Shown: positions 45,682-54,938 of the stretch, piece after piece
Layout: each line of letters begins with the position of its first letter
Position numbering within the stretch: the first letter of the stretch is position 1
Assembly: GCA_964605665.1 (NCBI GenBank)
Contig: CAZSDP010000009.1
Location: 1 to 64,000, forward strand
From: CAZSDP01 sp964605665
GTDB taxonomy: Bacteria > Planctomycetota > UBA8108 > UBA1146
DNA length: 64,000 nucleotides
Reading direction: 5' to 3'
Made by a program: the position numbers and the translations under genes
Notes under the pieces: model-generated
Seen by the model: the letters and a program-made list of their open reading frames with translations, nothing else
What the model was told of the DNA's origin: nothing
The model's database searches: none

Positions 45682-46941
45682 TTGTCGAAGATTTCAGCAA
45701 CCAGCGCGCACTCTTCGTCGCTGCCGACAATCCCACTGGAAGAATTTGAAGAACGACGGCAACTTCTGCTGAATCAGCTCGAAGGATCGATCGGAATCGT
45801 TCTTGCCGGTCGAGGATCAGGGAGTCTTCATGAGAGCTTTCGCCCTCACGCACACTTCGAGTACTTCACGGGGATCGTCGACGAACCAGGTGCAATACTG
45901 CTCTTTGATCCCGGTAACTCCGATCCCACTCGCCGCGTTTCTCTATTCCTCGAGCCTCGTGATCCAGAGATGGAACGTTGGGATGGAGCGAGAGTTCCTC
46001 TCGGAAGCGAATTGAACTCAGCAGTCGGTATCCAATCGATCTATCGAACCCCAGCGTTCCCCCGTTTCCTTCAAGGCGCAACTCGTCGGCAGAAGTCTGT
46101 TTCTTGTCTCCATCCTCTCGCAGTACACACTCAACCAGTATCTCCTGATCTGGTCATCCTGAGGAAGCTTCTAGAACGAGTTCCTGGAGTCACGTTGCAT
46201 GATCGCTCGGAGCTGATCCCCCAAATGCGATCAGTGAAGTCTGAAAATGAGATTGCTTGCCTGACGCAAGCGGTCGAAATCACCGCCAAGGGGTTTGAAG
46301 CGGCGCTCTCAGCTCTGAGACCGGGTGTGAGTGAATTCGAAATCGAAGAAGCCCTTCACCACGGATATCGCAGTAACGGCTCACGCGGACCGGCGTATGG
46401 AACGATTGTCGGCGCTGGGTTCCACGGCACGGTTTTACACTACCGAGCGAACTCAGCTCAGATTGAAGATGGAGACCTGGTCGTTATCGATTCTGGAGCG
46501 AGGTATGGAGCTGGAGAGGGCGGTTACGGCGCAGATATCACCCGCACCTTTCCCGCGAATGGACGGTTCACACCTCGACAACGAGAGATCTACGAAATCG
46601 TGCTCACTGCCCAGGAAGCAGCAATCATGGCTGCTCGTCCCGGAGCTTCATTCGATGAGATTCAGTCAGCAGCGCGCGACGTTATTCAGAGTGCAGGTTA
46701 CGGAGACGCATACATTCATGGCATCGGTCACCACCTTGGCCTTGAAACCCACGATGTCACTCCAATTGGCCCAGTAGAAGAGAACGCGGTGATCACCATC
46801 GAACCTGGGATCTACCTACCCGAAGAAAACTTCGGGGTTCGTATCGAAGACGACGTCCGCGTTACCGCTCGGGGTGGTGAAATCCTCGGTCCACCGATCC
46901 CGAAAACAGTTTCAGAAATCGAACAGGCACTCGCTCAATAG
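45682..46941 (+). CDS. pepP: Xaa-Pro aminopeptidase (M24B)
   Basis: Aminopeptidase P-type metalloenzyme of 419 residues that removes N-terminal residues preceding proline. An N-terminal creatinase-like domain (RRQLLLNQLEGSIGIVLAG...HFEYFTGIVDEPGA) precedes the pita-bread catalytic domain. The five metal ligands are visible: Asp in VIDSGARYG, Asp in GADITRTF, His in GIGHHLGLETHD, Glu in TIEPGIY and Glu in RIEDDVRVT. The start is TTG, five bases after GAGGAGG. An HD-domain gene follows by 14 bases. Confidence 0.93.
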   Translation: MSKISATSAHSSSLPTIPLEEFEERRQLLLNQLEGSIGIVLAGRGSGSLHESFRPHAHFEYFTGIVDEPGAILLFDPGNSDPTRRVSLFLEPRDPEMERWDGARVPLGSELNSAVGIQSIYRTPAFPRFLQGATRRQKSVSCLHPLAVHTQPVSPDLVILRKLLERVPGVTLHDRSELIPQMRSVKSENEIACLTQAVEITAKGFEAALSALRPGVSEFEIEEALHHGYRSNGSRGPAYGTIVGAGFHGTVLHYRANSAQIEDGDLVVIDSGARYGAGEGGYGADITRTFPANGRFTPRQREIYEIVLTAQEAAIMAARPGASFDEIQSAARDVIQSAGYGDAYIHGIGHHLGLETHDVTPIGPVEENAVITIEPGIYLPEENFGVRIEDDVRVTARGGEILGPPIPKTVSEIEQALAQ

Positions 46942-46955
46942 AACGGTCTTCAATA

Positions 46956-47501
46956 ATGGCGATCACAATTCAAGAAGCTCGTGAAATTCTCGACAGCATG
47001 ATGGAGAGCCCTGCACTTCGGGCCCATGTCCGTTCGGTGGAACTCGTGATGCGAGCGCTTGCCGAGAAGTATGGCGAAGACCCAGAGCAGTGGGCAGTGA
47101 CCGGCTTGCTTCATGATGCAGACTACGAGCGTTGGCCCGAAGAGCATCCAAAGAAAATTACCGCACTCCTAGAAAAGCGTGGTGAAAAGAAGATCGCGCA
47201 TGCGATTCACTGCCATTACACCCAATGGGGATATCAGTGTGAGAGCACTCTAGATAAAGCTCTTCTTGCGACTGACGAATTGACGGGACTCGTCATTGCG
47301 GTCGCGCGCCTTCGCCCCAATAAACTCCAAGACCTGACCCCGAAATCAGTGAAAAAGAAATTGAAAGACAAGGCGTTCGCGCGCGGGGTAGACCGTGAAG
47401 AGGTCCGCATCGGTCTCGAGCTGTTGGAAGTTAGTCCCGATGAACACATCACCTTTATCATCGAGGCTTTGAGACCACATGAAGCGGAGTTATTTGTTTA
47501 G
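46956..47501 (+). CDS. HD-domain phosphohydrolase
   Basis: Protein of 181 residues with an HD metal-binding domain: His in ALRAHVRSVELVMRALAEKYG, the HD pair in VTGLLHDADYERWPEEHP and further His in AHAIHCHYTQWG. Such proteins act on nucleotides or other phosphate esters; the substrate is unknown. It follows the aminopeptidase gene closely and may share its transcript. Confidence 0.87.
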   Translation: MAITIQEAREILDSMMESPALRAHVRSVELVMRALAEKYGEDPEQWAVTGLLHDADYERWPEEHPKKITALLEKRGEKKIAHAIHCHYTQWGYQCESTLDKALLATDELTGLVIAVARLRPNKLQDLTPKSVKKKLKDKAFARGVDREEVRIGLELLEVSPDEHITFIIEALRPHEAELFV

Positions 47502-47505
47502 TACA

Positions 47506-47536
47506 TCGGAGCGCAACTCCAACCACCACGCTCCGA
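47506..47536. terminator. Small hairpin between convergent genes
   Basis: An 8-bp stem (TCGGAGCG at 47506-47513 with CGCTCCGA at 47529-47536) lies between the HD gene and the end of lutC. No T-run follows. A weak bidirectional terminator is possible. Confidence 0.35.
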
Positions 47537-47566
47537 GGATCAAACTTGAGCCACGCTAAAGACCGC

Positions 47567-48211
47567 TCAGATCCCCTCGGCCACTGCAACGATCCACTCA
47601 CCGGGCCCATGGACCCCTGTTACCAAAATCCCCTCGATGTCAGCTGTTTTCGAGGGACCGGTGATCCAAACCCGCGAGCTGGGTAACTCACTCTCATCTG
47701 CCAGAACATCGACAATATCCGCAACAATCCGGCTCTCTGGAACAATAGCGATATGCAGCTCCGGGAGTAAAGAGGTACTCCGAGGTGCATCGGCAGTGGT
47801 ATCGAGAACAATGGTGCCTGTTTCGGCAATCGCCATCTCAACGGTAGTGATACCTGCTCGTACTTCGACCTCATGGGTGGCAACACGTTTCGGTGATACC
47901 ACTTCGACACCGGCTCGCGTACACGCCTCCCCAATCCCCCACGCCATCGGTTCTTGATCGATCGTGACCAAAGAGATCTCTCTCGACACTAACTCCGCAA
48001 CGATGGTCGGAGGGAGAACTCCTGCAGGGGACCGGATGGCCTGACCTCCCGCCGCTTCGACCTCAGAAAGAAACCGGTCCACGGTCTCCTCTTCAGCGCT
48101 CACTCGGCGTACTAACTTCGAATCGCTTGGAGGTGGTAAGGACACGGGCTCACCAGGCTGACGGCCAATCGCTTCCCGAACACGCCGGACGAACGCCGCT
48201 CGATCACTCAT
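47567..48211 (-). CDS. lutC: LutC, lactate utilisation LUD-domain protein
   Basis: LutC belongs to the LUD family and forms, with LutA and LutB, the iron-sulfur L-lactate oxidation system. The start is ATG 48211, which overlaps the lutB stop as ATGA and has GGGGGAG upstream; 214 residues result. Family motifs include AWGIGEACTRAGVEVV, GITTVEMAIAETGTIVLDTTAD and SRVWITGPSKTADIEGILVTGVHGPGE. It is the last gene of the operon that starts with the regulator at 51444. Confidence 0.92.
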   Translation of the reverse strand: MSDRAAFVRRVREAIGRQPGEPVSLPPPSDSKLVRRVSAEEETVDRFLSEVEAAGGQAIRSPAGVLPPTIVAELVSREISLVTIDQEPMAWGIGEACTRAGVEVVSPKRVATHEVEVRAGITTVEMAIAETGTIVLDTTADAPRSTSLLPELHIAIVPESRIVADIVDVLADESELPSSRVWITGPSKTADIEGILVTGVHGPGEWIVAVAEGI

Positions 48212-49728
48212 CGCTCCCCCTTTGCCCGACGACGACGCCAGAGATCGCGAAAAGACTCTCTTGCAGGGACCGGGAGGTTTCTGGTTTTGGTCCAACTCTC
48301 TCCTGCACCCGGAATATGTCGTACGGAATCACCGTCGCTCAGTGCTCTGCATACAAGACGGAACAGACTCTGAGCGAAGCGAAAGCGTCGTCGAGAATGA
48401 GAAGCGCGTACAAGTGTCGCCAGGAGTAGCTGCTTCGACCAATGCAGTCGTTTCTTTTGAAGCAAGTCGCGACGCAAGGAAACGAGCATGTGCGGAAGAT
48501 CGATGTCAACTGGGCAAGCTTCACGACAGGCTCCACACAAACTCGAGGCTGCTGGCAGGTCGGGATAGTTCTCGATTCCACGTAAGAGCGGAGTAATCAC
48601 CGCACCGATTGGTCCTCCGTAGACCGAACCATATGCATGACCGGTCGCATTTCGATAGACCGGACATGCGTTTTGACAAGCTCCACAACGGAGACACCGA
48701 AGCGCAGCGCGATAAGTCGGCTGTGAGAGAATGCGTGATCGCCCGGCATCCACAAGCACGATATCCAAGGTCTCTGGACCATCCACTTCCCCCGTCCGAC
48801 GAGGCCCGGTGAGAAACTGCGTATAGACCGTAATCTCCTGACCGGTCGCTGAACGTGCGAGCAACTTGAGAAGCGGTGCAAGACTGGGCAGATCCGGAAC
48901 AAGCTTCTCAATGCCAACCATGACCACCTGATGGCGAGGAGTTGTCGCGCAAAAGCGCCCATTTCCTTCATTGGTACAGACGACCACCGAGCCGGTCTCC
49001 GCTACAAGAAAGTTGCCTCCGGTGACTCCAAGATCGGTCCGAGCGAACTCCCGCCGCAAATAGTTTCGAGCAATACGAGTCAGCTCTTCAGGCTCTTCGG
49101 TATAGACACTGCCAAGCTCCCGCTCGAATGCACGAGCGACAGCTCTCCGGTCCTTGTGAATCATCGGCATGACAATATGACTCGGAGCATCGCCGTCCAA
49201 CTGAACGATGAACTCCCCTAGATCGGTTTCGATGGCCTGAATACCTGCGGCTTCGAGAGCACCGATGAGGTGCACCTCTTCCGTGACCATACTCTTTGAC
49301 TTTACACAGTGTCTGACTCCATGAGATTGAGCCAACTGAACGGTGATTTTGTTCGCTTCTTCTGCGCTCTCTGCAAAGTGTACCTTGGCGCCGGCTGCCT
49401 CTGCCTGATCGATGAATTTCTCGAGATAGAGGTCGAGGTGATCAAGAGTGTGTTGCTTGATCTCACCCGCCAACCGACGGATCGCATCAGTGTCATTTCC
49501 AAATGCTCCGGAAAGTGCAGCTCTTCGACCCCGGTCTTTGGTATCGGTCGCTTGAGCAACAAATGAGCGAACTTTGACGTCCTTCAGGTAGTGACTGGTT
49601 CTTCCCTTCCAGCGATACGGAAGTTCCGGGAAGAGAATCGGCTGACCATCGAATGCCACAGGGGGCGGAGCAGCCGATAAGTCTCCCTGATCGCTAGAAA
49701 CCTCAGTTCCAGACTCTCTATGACTCAT
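48208..49728 (-). CDS. lutB: LutB, iron-sulfur lactate utilisation protein
   Basis: LutB is the ferredoxin-like and LUD-containing subunit of the LutABC lactate oxidation complex. The 506-residue protein carries a LUD region (VRHCVKSKSMVTEEVHLIGALEAAGIQ; TGGNFLVAETGSVVVCTNEGNGR) and two 4Fe-4S clusters: CLRCGACQNACPVYRN and CGACREACPVDIDLP. Both ends overlap neighbouring genes by four bases. Reducing equivalents probably pass from lactate through these clusters to the respiratory chain. Confidence 0.94.
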   Translation of the reverse strand: MSHRESGTEVSSDQGDLSAAPPPVAFDGQPILFPELPYRWKGRTSHYLKDVKVRSFVAQATDTKDRGRRAALSGAFGNDTDAIRRLAGEIKQHTLDHLDLYLEKFIDQAEAAGAKVHFAESAEEANKITVQLAQSHGVRHCVKSKSMVTEEVHLIGALEAAGIQAIETDLGEFIVQLDGDAPSHIVMPMIHKDRRAVARAFERELGSVYTEEPEELTRIARNYLRREFARTDLGVTGGNFLVAETGSVVVCTNEGNGRFCATTPRHQVVMVGIEKLVPDLPSLAPLLKLLARSATGQEITVYTQFLTGPRRTGEVDGPETLDIVLVDAGRSRILSQPTYRAALRCLRCGACQNACPVYRNATGHAYGSVYGGPIGAVITPLLRGIENYPDLPAASSLCGACREACPVDIDLPHMLVSLRRDLLQKKRLHWSKQLLLATLVRASHSRRRFRFAQSLFRLVCRALSDGDSVRHIPGAGESWTKTRNLPVPARESFRDLWRRRRAKGER

Positions 49729-50525
49729 TCATGAAGCCCCACCGGTTGCTCACCCATCACGACAAGATCCAAGCTCTCAGCGATCACTTCCGAAAGGTGA
49801 AGAACCCGACTCTGTCGATTCGACCCAGACCTCGAGTGAATGCCTTCAATCTGAAGACGGCAACCACTCTCATTGATCACCCACATTTCAGCACCGGTGT
49901 TTTCCATGAGATCGCATTTCTCGCGACCAAGTTCGCTCGAAAGCTTCGGCTCATCCACCGCAAAGGCCCCACCAAATCCGCAGCAGCGTTCGGAATCTTG
50001 CAAGGTCCGAACCTCTAGGCCCGCAATCTGCGAGAGAAGCGCCTCTGTCTCTGCGCTCAATCCCAATTCTCTGAGATGACAGGAAAAGTGAGCGGTCGCT
50101 GTGACGGAATCACCAGCAGAAGTGCCAGGCCAACGCGCGCTGTGATCTTCAAGATTGACCCTTAAATCATGGCAAAGAAATTCCGAGAATTCTCGAACTC
50201 TACTCGACATCGATTGGATGGCAGAAAAATCTACATCTGTCGGATCGAACAGCTGTAAAGCATGGAGTCGAACCATTGCTGCACATGACCCTGAAGGGGT
50301 AACGATCGGACGATCGCCAGAGAACACTTTCGCCATTCTGCGAATCAAAGCCCGTGCATCATCCCACGATCCGCAATTTCGATGGGCTTGCCCACAGCAT
50401 GTTTGGTCAGCAGGGTAAGAGACCTGAAGACCAAAGAACTCCAAGACACTCACCGTAGCTGCGGCACTACGGGGATGGAATGTGTCAGTGAGACAAGGGA
50501 CGAACAGATCGACGCCGATCGCCAA
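49725..50525 (-). CDS. lutA: LutA, CCG-domain lactate utilisation protein
   Basis: Subunit of the LutABC system with two Cys-rich CCG domains: an N-terminal DQTCCGQAHRNCG and a C-terminal SERCCGFGGAFAVDEPKLS, with further Cys in FVPCLTDTFHP, SGSCAAM, FSCHLRELG and NESGCRLQ. Length is 266 residues, near the usual 240-260. The start is TTG (50523-50525) preceded by GGAAG. It begins 28 bases after the regulator gene, so regulator and lutABC form one operon. Confidence 0.92.
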   Translation of the reverse strand: MAIGVDLFVPCLTDTFHPRSAAATVSVLEFFGLQVSYPADQTCCGQAHRNCGSWDDARALIRRMAKVFSGDRPIVTPSGSCAAMVRLHALQLFDPTDVDFSAIQSMSSRVREFSEFLCHDLRVNLEDHSARWPGTSAGDSVTATAHFSCHLRELGLSAETEALLSQIAGLEVRTLQDSERCCGFGGAFAVDEPKLSSELGREKCDLMENTGAEMWVINESGCRLQIEGIHSRSGSNRQSRVLHLSEVIAESLDLVVMGEQPVGLHE

Positions 50526-50553
50526 ACTTCCAGCCTCTCACTATCGAAGACCG

Positions 50554-51444
50554 CTACTGAGTCGATCCGGCAGCTGGGTAGCATTCTCGAGCAAACTGAA
50601 GCACTTCTGAAATCGACTGACCCAAGATCAGGTTTTGATTTGGTTGCAACATCAGTTGTTGATGCTGAGCTCCACCGATGACGAGTGGAATACCGCTGAG
50701 ATCGAGTGACTGCCGCAGCTGCTCAATCTCCTCCCCGAGAGCGAGTTTCCGATCCGCATGGCTCACGCTCAACCACACGAGCTGAGCGGACTCCCGTTTC
50801 ACCGCTCCAAGAAGCGCCGGGATTGGAAAGTTCGGTCCGAGATTCACAGTCCGTACGCCATCTGCAGCGAGACTTGTTGAGATCATCGCGGATGGAAGGA
50901 GGTAAGGATCACCTGAGGGAGCGCAACCGATGGCGGTAAAGTCCATCGTAGGATCGGGAAATCGACCTCGCAAATCTCCCAGGATTTGCAGGCAGATATC
51001 GGTCGCCCGATGCTCAATCGCGATTCCATGTGGATCGGTATGCCAAATCTCTCCGATTTCCTTAAGGGCAGGCCGAAAGATCACATCGAAAATTGTCGCC
51101 AGGCAATACCCTTCAGAAAACCAAGTCAAAACGAGTGAGCGCGAACTCTCCTCGTCACCTTGCATCAATGCTGCTTGAAACTGTTTTGCAAAATCAGAGC
51201 TTGAGTCATCTGTATAGCTATCTAACTCGCCATTTCTGGCAAGACCGAGGAGCTCCGGACGTAGAACTTTGAAACCGGTTTCGCGAATGAATCTCAGCGC
51301 CTCCCGGCGCTCAATTCTGCGATGCCCCCCGGCAGTCCGATGGACTTGAAGGACCCCACGGTCCGCCCAGCGCTTCAATGAAGACTGACTGACGCCAATC
51401 GCTTCACCCAAAGTGCGCGGGCTCAGGTAAGCCGACTGTTGCAT
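50554..51444 (-). CDS. MerR-type regulator with degenerate cobalamin-binding domain (CarH-like)
   Basis: Protein of 296 residues. The N-terminal winged helix (about 7-45: LSPRTLGEAIGVSQSSLKRWADRG, then TAGGHRRI) binds DNA. The middle is the four-helix bundle of CarH/MerR-B12 regulators and keeps the W-x9-EH motif (W134, E144, H145). The C-terminal Rossmann part should bind cobalamin through the His of DxHxxG, but here the motif reads DPYLLP (D179, Y181), so His is replaced by Tyr and Gly by Pro. The IGG near the end is kept. As first gene of a lut operon it probably controls lactate oxidation. Cobalamin sensing through the usual ligand seems lost. Confidence 0.85.
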   Translation of the reverse strand: MQQSAYLSPRTLGEAIGVSQSSLKRWADRGVLQVHRTAGGHRRIERREALRFIRETGFKVLRPELLGLARNGELDSYTDDSSSDFAKQFQAALMQGDEESSRSLVLTWFSEGYCLATIFDVIFRPALKEIGEIWHTDPHGIAIEHRATDICLQILGDLRGRFPDPTMDFTAIGCAPSGDPYLLPSAMISTSLAADGVRTVNLGPNFPIPALLGAVKRESAQLVWLSVSHADRKLALGEEIEQLRQSLDLSGIPLVIGGAQHQQLMLQPNQNLILGQSISEVLQFARECYPAAGSTQ

Positions 51445-51637
51445 GCCAAACCTCGGTGATCCGCAATCAACACCGCTTGCTCCGATAGCAAGAGCTCTCC
51501 CATGGTCCGTTATCGGTAACGAGTGGCTTCGCTCCTATTGCCCAGTCGCAACTTGCGAGTGAAAGAAGGTTGCCACAATTCGTGCATAATTACCTTGATT
51601 CATGATACTCGGACTCCAACAGCAAGTGGAGCCTAGA

Positions 51638-51682
51638 TTTTGCGCTCCCTCAGCCACCTCTAAGTGCTCAGGGAGCGCAAAA
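51638..51682. repeat. Perfect 13-bp inverted repeat
   Basis: TTTTGCGCTCCCT (51638-51650) and its exact complement (51670-51682) enclose 19 bases between the start of the regulator gene and the end of the M16 operon. Because T's lead and A's trail, it is not a standard intrinsic terminator in either direction. It could be a transcript-end hairpin or a protein-binding site. Confidence 0.7.
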
Positions 51683-51705
51683 CCGGACAAAAGAGAGAAT
51701 TTCAC

Positions 51706-53199
51706 TCAAGGACCAATCGGCTCAAGAGTCATGGGATCGCGCAACGGTAACTCTGTCGCCTCGCCACCGAAGAACTCGGCCATTTTCGCGCGCCCGTCCA
51801 AATCTCCTGGCTCGATGTCTTCCCACTGACCGACCACGAGAATTGCCATTTTCGAAGGATCGAGGTGCTCCCGAGCGACACGTTGAATGTCCTCCACCGT
51901 GATGGCTCGCACTCGTTCACGATAATTCTCGAAGAAGCCCTCCACGTGGGGTCTCCACTCTTCCCTGACGAACATGTTTCGAACCGACTTCTTCGATTCA
52001 AATGCTCGAGGGAATGTCTCGATAACGGACGCTTTCGCAACGTCTAGTTCTTCCTGTGAGACCGGTTGATTCCGCATCTTGTCGATCTCTTCAAGAATCA
52101 ACTTTGTTGCCAAAGCACAAGTGCGACTCTTCGATTGGAAGAATGCTCGGAACTCACCTGGGTAAAAGTAAGACGGACTCATCCGGCTTCCTGCTGAATA
52201 TGCGAGTCCCTCCTCGGTCCGAACCTTGTTGGTAATGCGGCTCGTAAACCCACCCCCACCAAGTATCAGGTTCATCACTCGGAGAGTCGTGGAATCGGGA
52301 TGATCTCGTTTCAATCCACGCATACCAATCGACACTTTGCCCTGTGGAATGTCCTTTTGAACGAAGTACACCCCTGGAATCAGGTCGTTTTCTGGAGCCG
52401 GCGGCGCAGCGGGGCGGTCCCCAGAAGTCCAGCCTTTGAGCGCCTTCTCTAAGGTCTGCAGCATCGCTGGAATCTCGAAATCACCGGTGATACCGATCAC
52501 CAAATTCCCCTGGTGAAACAGGGTGGCATGAAATGCCTGCAAGTCTTGCTTTGTGATCGACTCGACCGATGCCAGAGTTGCTTCCCGAGCCTCGAAGTGG
52601 TCGCGGCCGTAAAGAAGGGCGCTCCACTCTCGAGCCAAGATTGCGTCTCCATTGTCGTTGCGCTGCTTCATGTTTTCTACGATCTCGCTTCGCAACGTCT
52701 CAAGGCGCTCCGAGTTAAATCCTGGATTTCGCAACATATCGATAAAGAGCGCAAAGCTCTCCTCGAAGTTCATCGTCAGCGTATCCAAGCTTGCTTGAGA
52801 AGAGTCAGCACCAATTCCCGCACTGACGTCAGCGGCGAGAAAGTCGAGTCGCTCATCCATTTCTTCAGCAGAAACGGTCGTTGTCCCACCACGACGCAGC
52901 ATCGCGCCGGTCATTGAAGCAAGACCCTCTTTGCCAGCCGGATCGAGATAGGAACCGCCCGAAAACGTGAAAGAAACGTTGATCAGAGGCAAGGAGCGAT
53001 CCTGCAGCAGGTACACCACGATCCCACCGTCGATGGTATGACGAAATTCCTTAGCGGTGGGCGGCTCGAACTGCAGCTCACCATAGTCGATCTCATCCGG
53101 ACGAGCGGGAAGGTCGTCGGCAAATGCCAAAACTGGCGAAAAGAAGAGCGCGAACAAAAGGGCGATACTCGCACCTCGATTGCACTGGATGCGTGTCAT
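51706..53199 (-). CDS. M16-family peptidase homologue lacking the zinc motif
   Basis: Exported M16 protein of 497 residues with signal peptide (IALLFALFFSPVLAFAD). The usual HxxEH is absent: the corresponding place reads SGGSYLDPAGKEGLASMTGAML. Such inactive M16 partners pair with an active subunit, as in PQQ- and mitochondrial-type processing peptidases. The rest has the M16 fold, including GDFEIPAMLQTLEKALKGW and the glycine loop GGGGFTSRITNKVRTEEGLAYSAGS. It follows the active homologue by two bases, so a heterodimer in the periplasm is likely. Confidence 0.9.
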   Translation of the reverse strand: MTRIQCNRGASIALLFALFFSPVLAFADDLPARPDEIDYGELQFEPPTAKEFRHTIDGGIVVYLLQDRSLPLINVSFTFSGGSYLDPAGKEGLASMTGAMLRRGGTTTVSAEEMDERLDFLAADVSAGIGADSSQASLDTLTMNFEESFALFIDMLRNPGFNSERLETLRSEIVENMKQRNDNGDAILAREWSALLYGRDHFEAREATLASVESITKQDLQAFHATLFHQGNLVIGITGDFEIPAMLQTLEKALKGWTSGDRPAAPPAPENDLIPGVYFVQKDIPQGKVSIGMRGLKRDHPDSTTLRVMNLILGGGGFTSRITNKVRTEEGLAYSAGSRMSPSYFYPGEFRAFFQSKSRTCALATKLILEEIDKMRNQPVSQEELDVAKASVIETFPRAFESKKSVRNMFVREEWRPHVEGFFENYRERVRAITVEDIQRVAREHLDPSKMAILVVGQWEDIEPGDLDGRAKMAEFFGGEATELPLRDPMTLEPIGP

Positions 53200-53201
53200 G
53201 A

Positions 53202-54938
53202 CTATTCCTCTCCCTCGAGCTCATCGATTCGAGCGGTCACTTTTTCGAGCATGTAATCGATCGCCTCTTGAAACTCAGCGGGGGCCTGGCTGCGAGTTGC
53301 CAAGAACTGCTCCTTCAGCTGCCCCAAGTCTTCAGAAGACATCTGCGGCATCATCGCTCGCACCTGTTCGATCATCTGGCGAGCTTGAGCAGGGAAGCGC
53401 GACAATTGATCATCCTGTGGGCTCTCCGTACCAGCCTTCCGCAAGTAGATCGCGACGGAGCGTTTCTCGGGCGCGAAGTACTGATTCGCAACTCGGTTAA
53501 TGTCCTCGACACTCACCGCTGCCATCTCTTCGGGATAGGTATTGATGTATTCCCACCCGCCGAGGGCCTCGTAGTAACCGAGCTGCAGGAGCAAGTTGAA
53601 ATTCTGCTCAAGACGACGAACAGAACTCGCCAAGATCTGGTTCTTCACCTTTTGGAGCTCCTGGTCAGTGACCGGCTCCTCCTGCAAGATTTTCAGTTGC
53701 TCGTACCATGCTTGCTCGAGCATCTCCGGAGTTGCTTCTCCTTGGCACTCCGCGCCAAATGAAAACGCGCCACCATACTTGCGGCTGTCTTGGCGGACTC
53801 CTGCTTGCGTTGCAATTTTCTGATCTTCGACGAGAGCCTTGTACAGTCGTCCGGTTCTTCCGTTGAGAACCTCCGACATCACTTCAATTGCGGCTTCGTC
53901 ACGATGGCCAAATGGCACCGACGGGTAGCGGACTTCGACTTGTGGAGGGCAATCACACTCAACCTGCATACGCTTTTCAGCCAACTGAGGTTGCTCCAGG
54001 GTGATGACTGGAGGCGGAGTAGGACGCGCCTCTAAGCGAGAGAAGTAGCGAGCGATCTCCTTCTTTGCCGATTCCAGATCGAAGTCACCAACCACGACTC
54101 CACATAGATTGTTCGGCGCGTAGTATGTCTCGTAATACTCTTCCGCTTGCTCCCGCGTGTAGCTGTTCAAGTCGGTTGGCCAGCCGATGACGGGCCAAGC
54201 ATAGGGTGAGGACTGCCAGAACATCGCATCGAACTGCTCTTGGTAAATACCGGTCGGCGTAGATTCCGTGCGCATGCGACGCTCTTCGTGAACCACATCG
54301 CGCTCTTCGAAGAATTCCCGAAACACCGAGTCGAAGAGGCGATCTGATTCCATCCAACACCACAGTTCGAGTTTGTTGCTGGGCACCGTGATGAAGTAGA
54401 AGGTCAAATCGTTGCTCGTGAATGCATTCATTCCTGAGCCACCGAGTTCGGTGTAGATCTTGTCGAACTCGTTCTTCTTCGTGATCTCTCGTTGCTCGTC
54501 CTGAACCGCTCTCAATTCAACACGAAGCTTCTTCATCTCCTCCGTGTCATTCGCTGGATCCCAAGGATCATCGATCAATCCGCGTTTCCAGCGAGCATAC
54601 TGCCCTTCCAGATGCATCGAGCGCAGCTGGGTTCGAATCTCGTTCTGCTTCTTTGTCAGTTCGGCGTCACGAACCGGATCACTCGTTCCGATCGTCGTCG
54701 TTCCTTTGAACATCATGTGTTCGAAGAAGTGACTGATTCCAGTAATCCCGGGGCGTTCATTGACACTGCCCACCTTCGCCACCCAACCCGCGCAGATACT
54801 ATTCGGCTGATCTGTTCTTGGGAGCAGAATGAACTTCATGCCGTTGTCGAGGGTGAACACTTCAGGCTCGACCTGCTGAGCCGCCAAAGGCGAGAACAGA
54901 CAGAGTCCAAGCAACAATCCTTGGAAAAGTCGCGACAT
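53202..54938 (-). CDS. M16-family zinc metallopeptidase (active subunit)
   Basis: Exported zinc peptidase of 578 residues. A signal peptide covers about 1-21 (LLLGLCLFSPLAAQQ). The inverted zinc motif HFFEH is at 70-74 (His70, Glu73, His74), with the distal Glu probably in VVHEERRMRTES. The second half has the non-catalytic M16 domain and the glycine-rich VLNGRTGRLYKALVEDQKIA. An insertion with charged helices (about residues 85-160) is longer than in minimal family members. It pairs with the following inactive homologue; substrates are unknown. Confidence 0.92.
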   Translation of the reverse strand: MSRLFQGLLLGLCLFSPLAAQQVEPEVFTLDNGMKFILLPRTDQPNSICAGWVAKVGSVNERPGITGISHFFEHMMFKGTTTIGTSDPVRDAELTKKQNEIRTQLRSMHLEGQYARWKRGLIDDPWDPANDTEEMKKLRVELRAVQDEQREITKKNEFDKIYTELGGSGMNAFTSNDLTFYFITVPSNKLELWCWMESDRLFDSVFREFFEERDVVHEERRMRTESTPTGIYQEQFDAMFWQSSPYAWPVIGWPTDLNSYTREQAEEYYETYYAPNNLCGVVVGDFDLESAKKEIARYFSRLEARPTPPPVITLEQPQLAEKRMQVECDCPPQVEVRYPSVPFGHRDEAAIEVMSEVLNGRTGRLYKALVEDQKIATQAGVRQDSRKYGGAFSFGAECQGEATPEMLEQAWYEQLKILQEEPVTDQELQKVKNQILASSVRRLEQNFNLLLQLGYYEALGGWEYINTYPEEMAAVSVEDINRVANQYFAPEKRSVAIYLRKAGTESPQDDQLSRFPAQARQMIEQVRAMMPQMSSEDLGQLKEQFLATRSQAPAEFQEAIDYMLEKVTARIDELEGEE

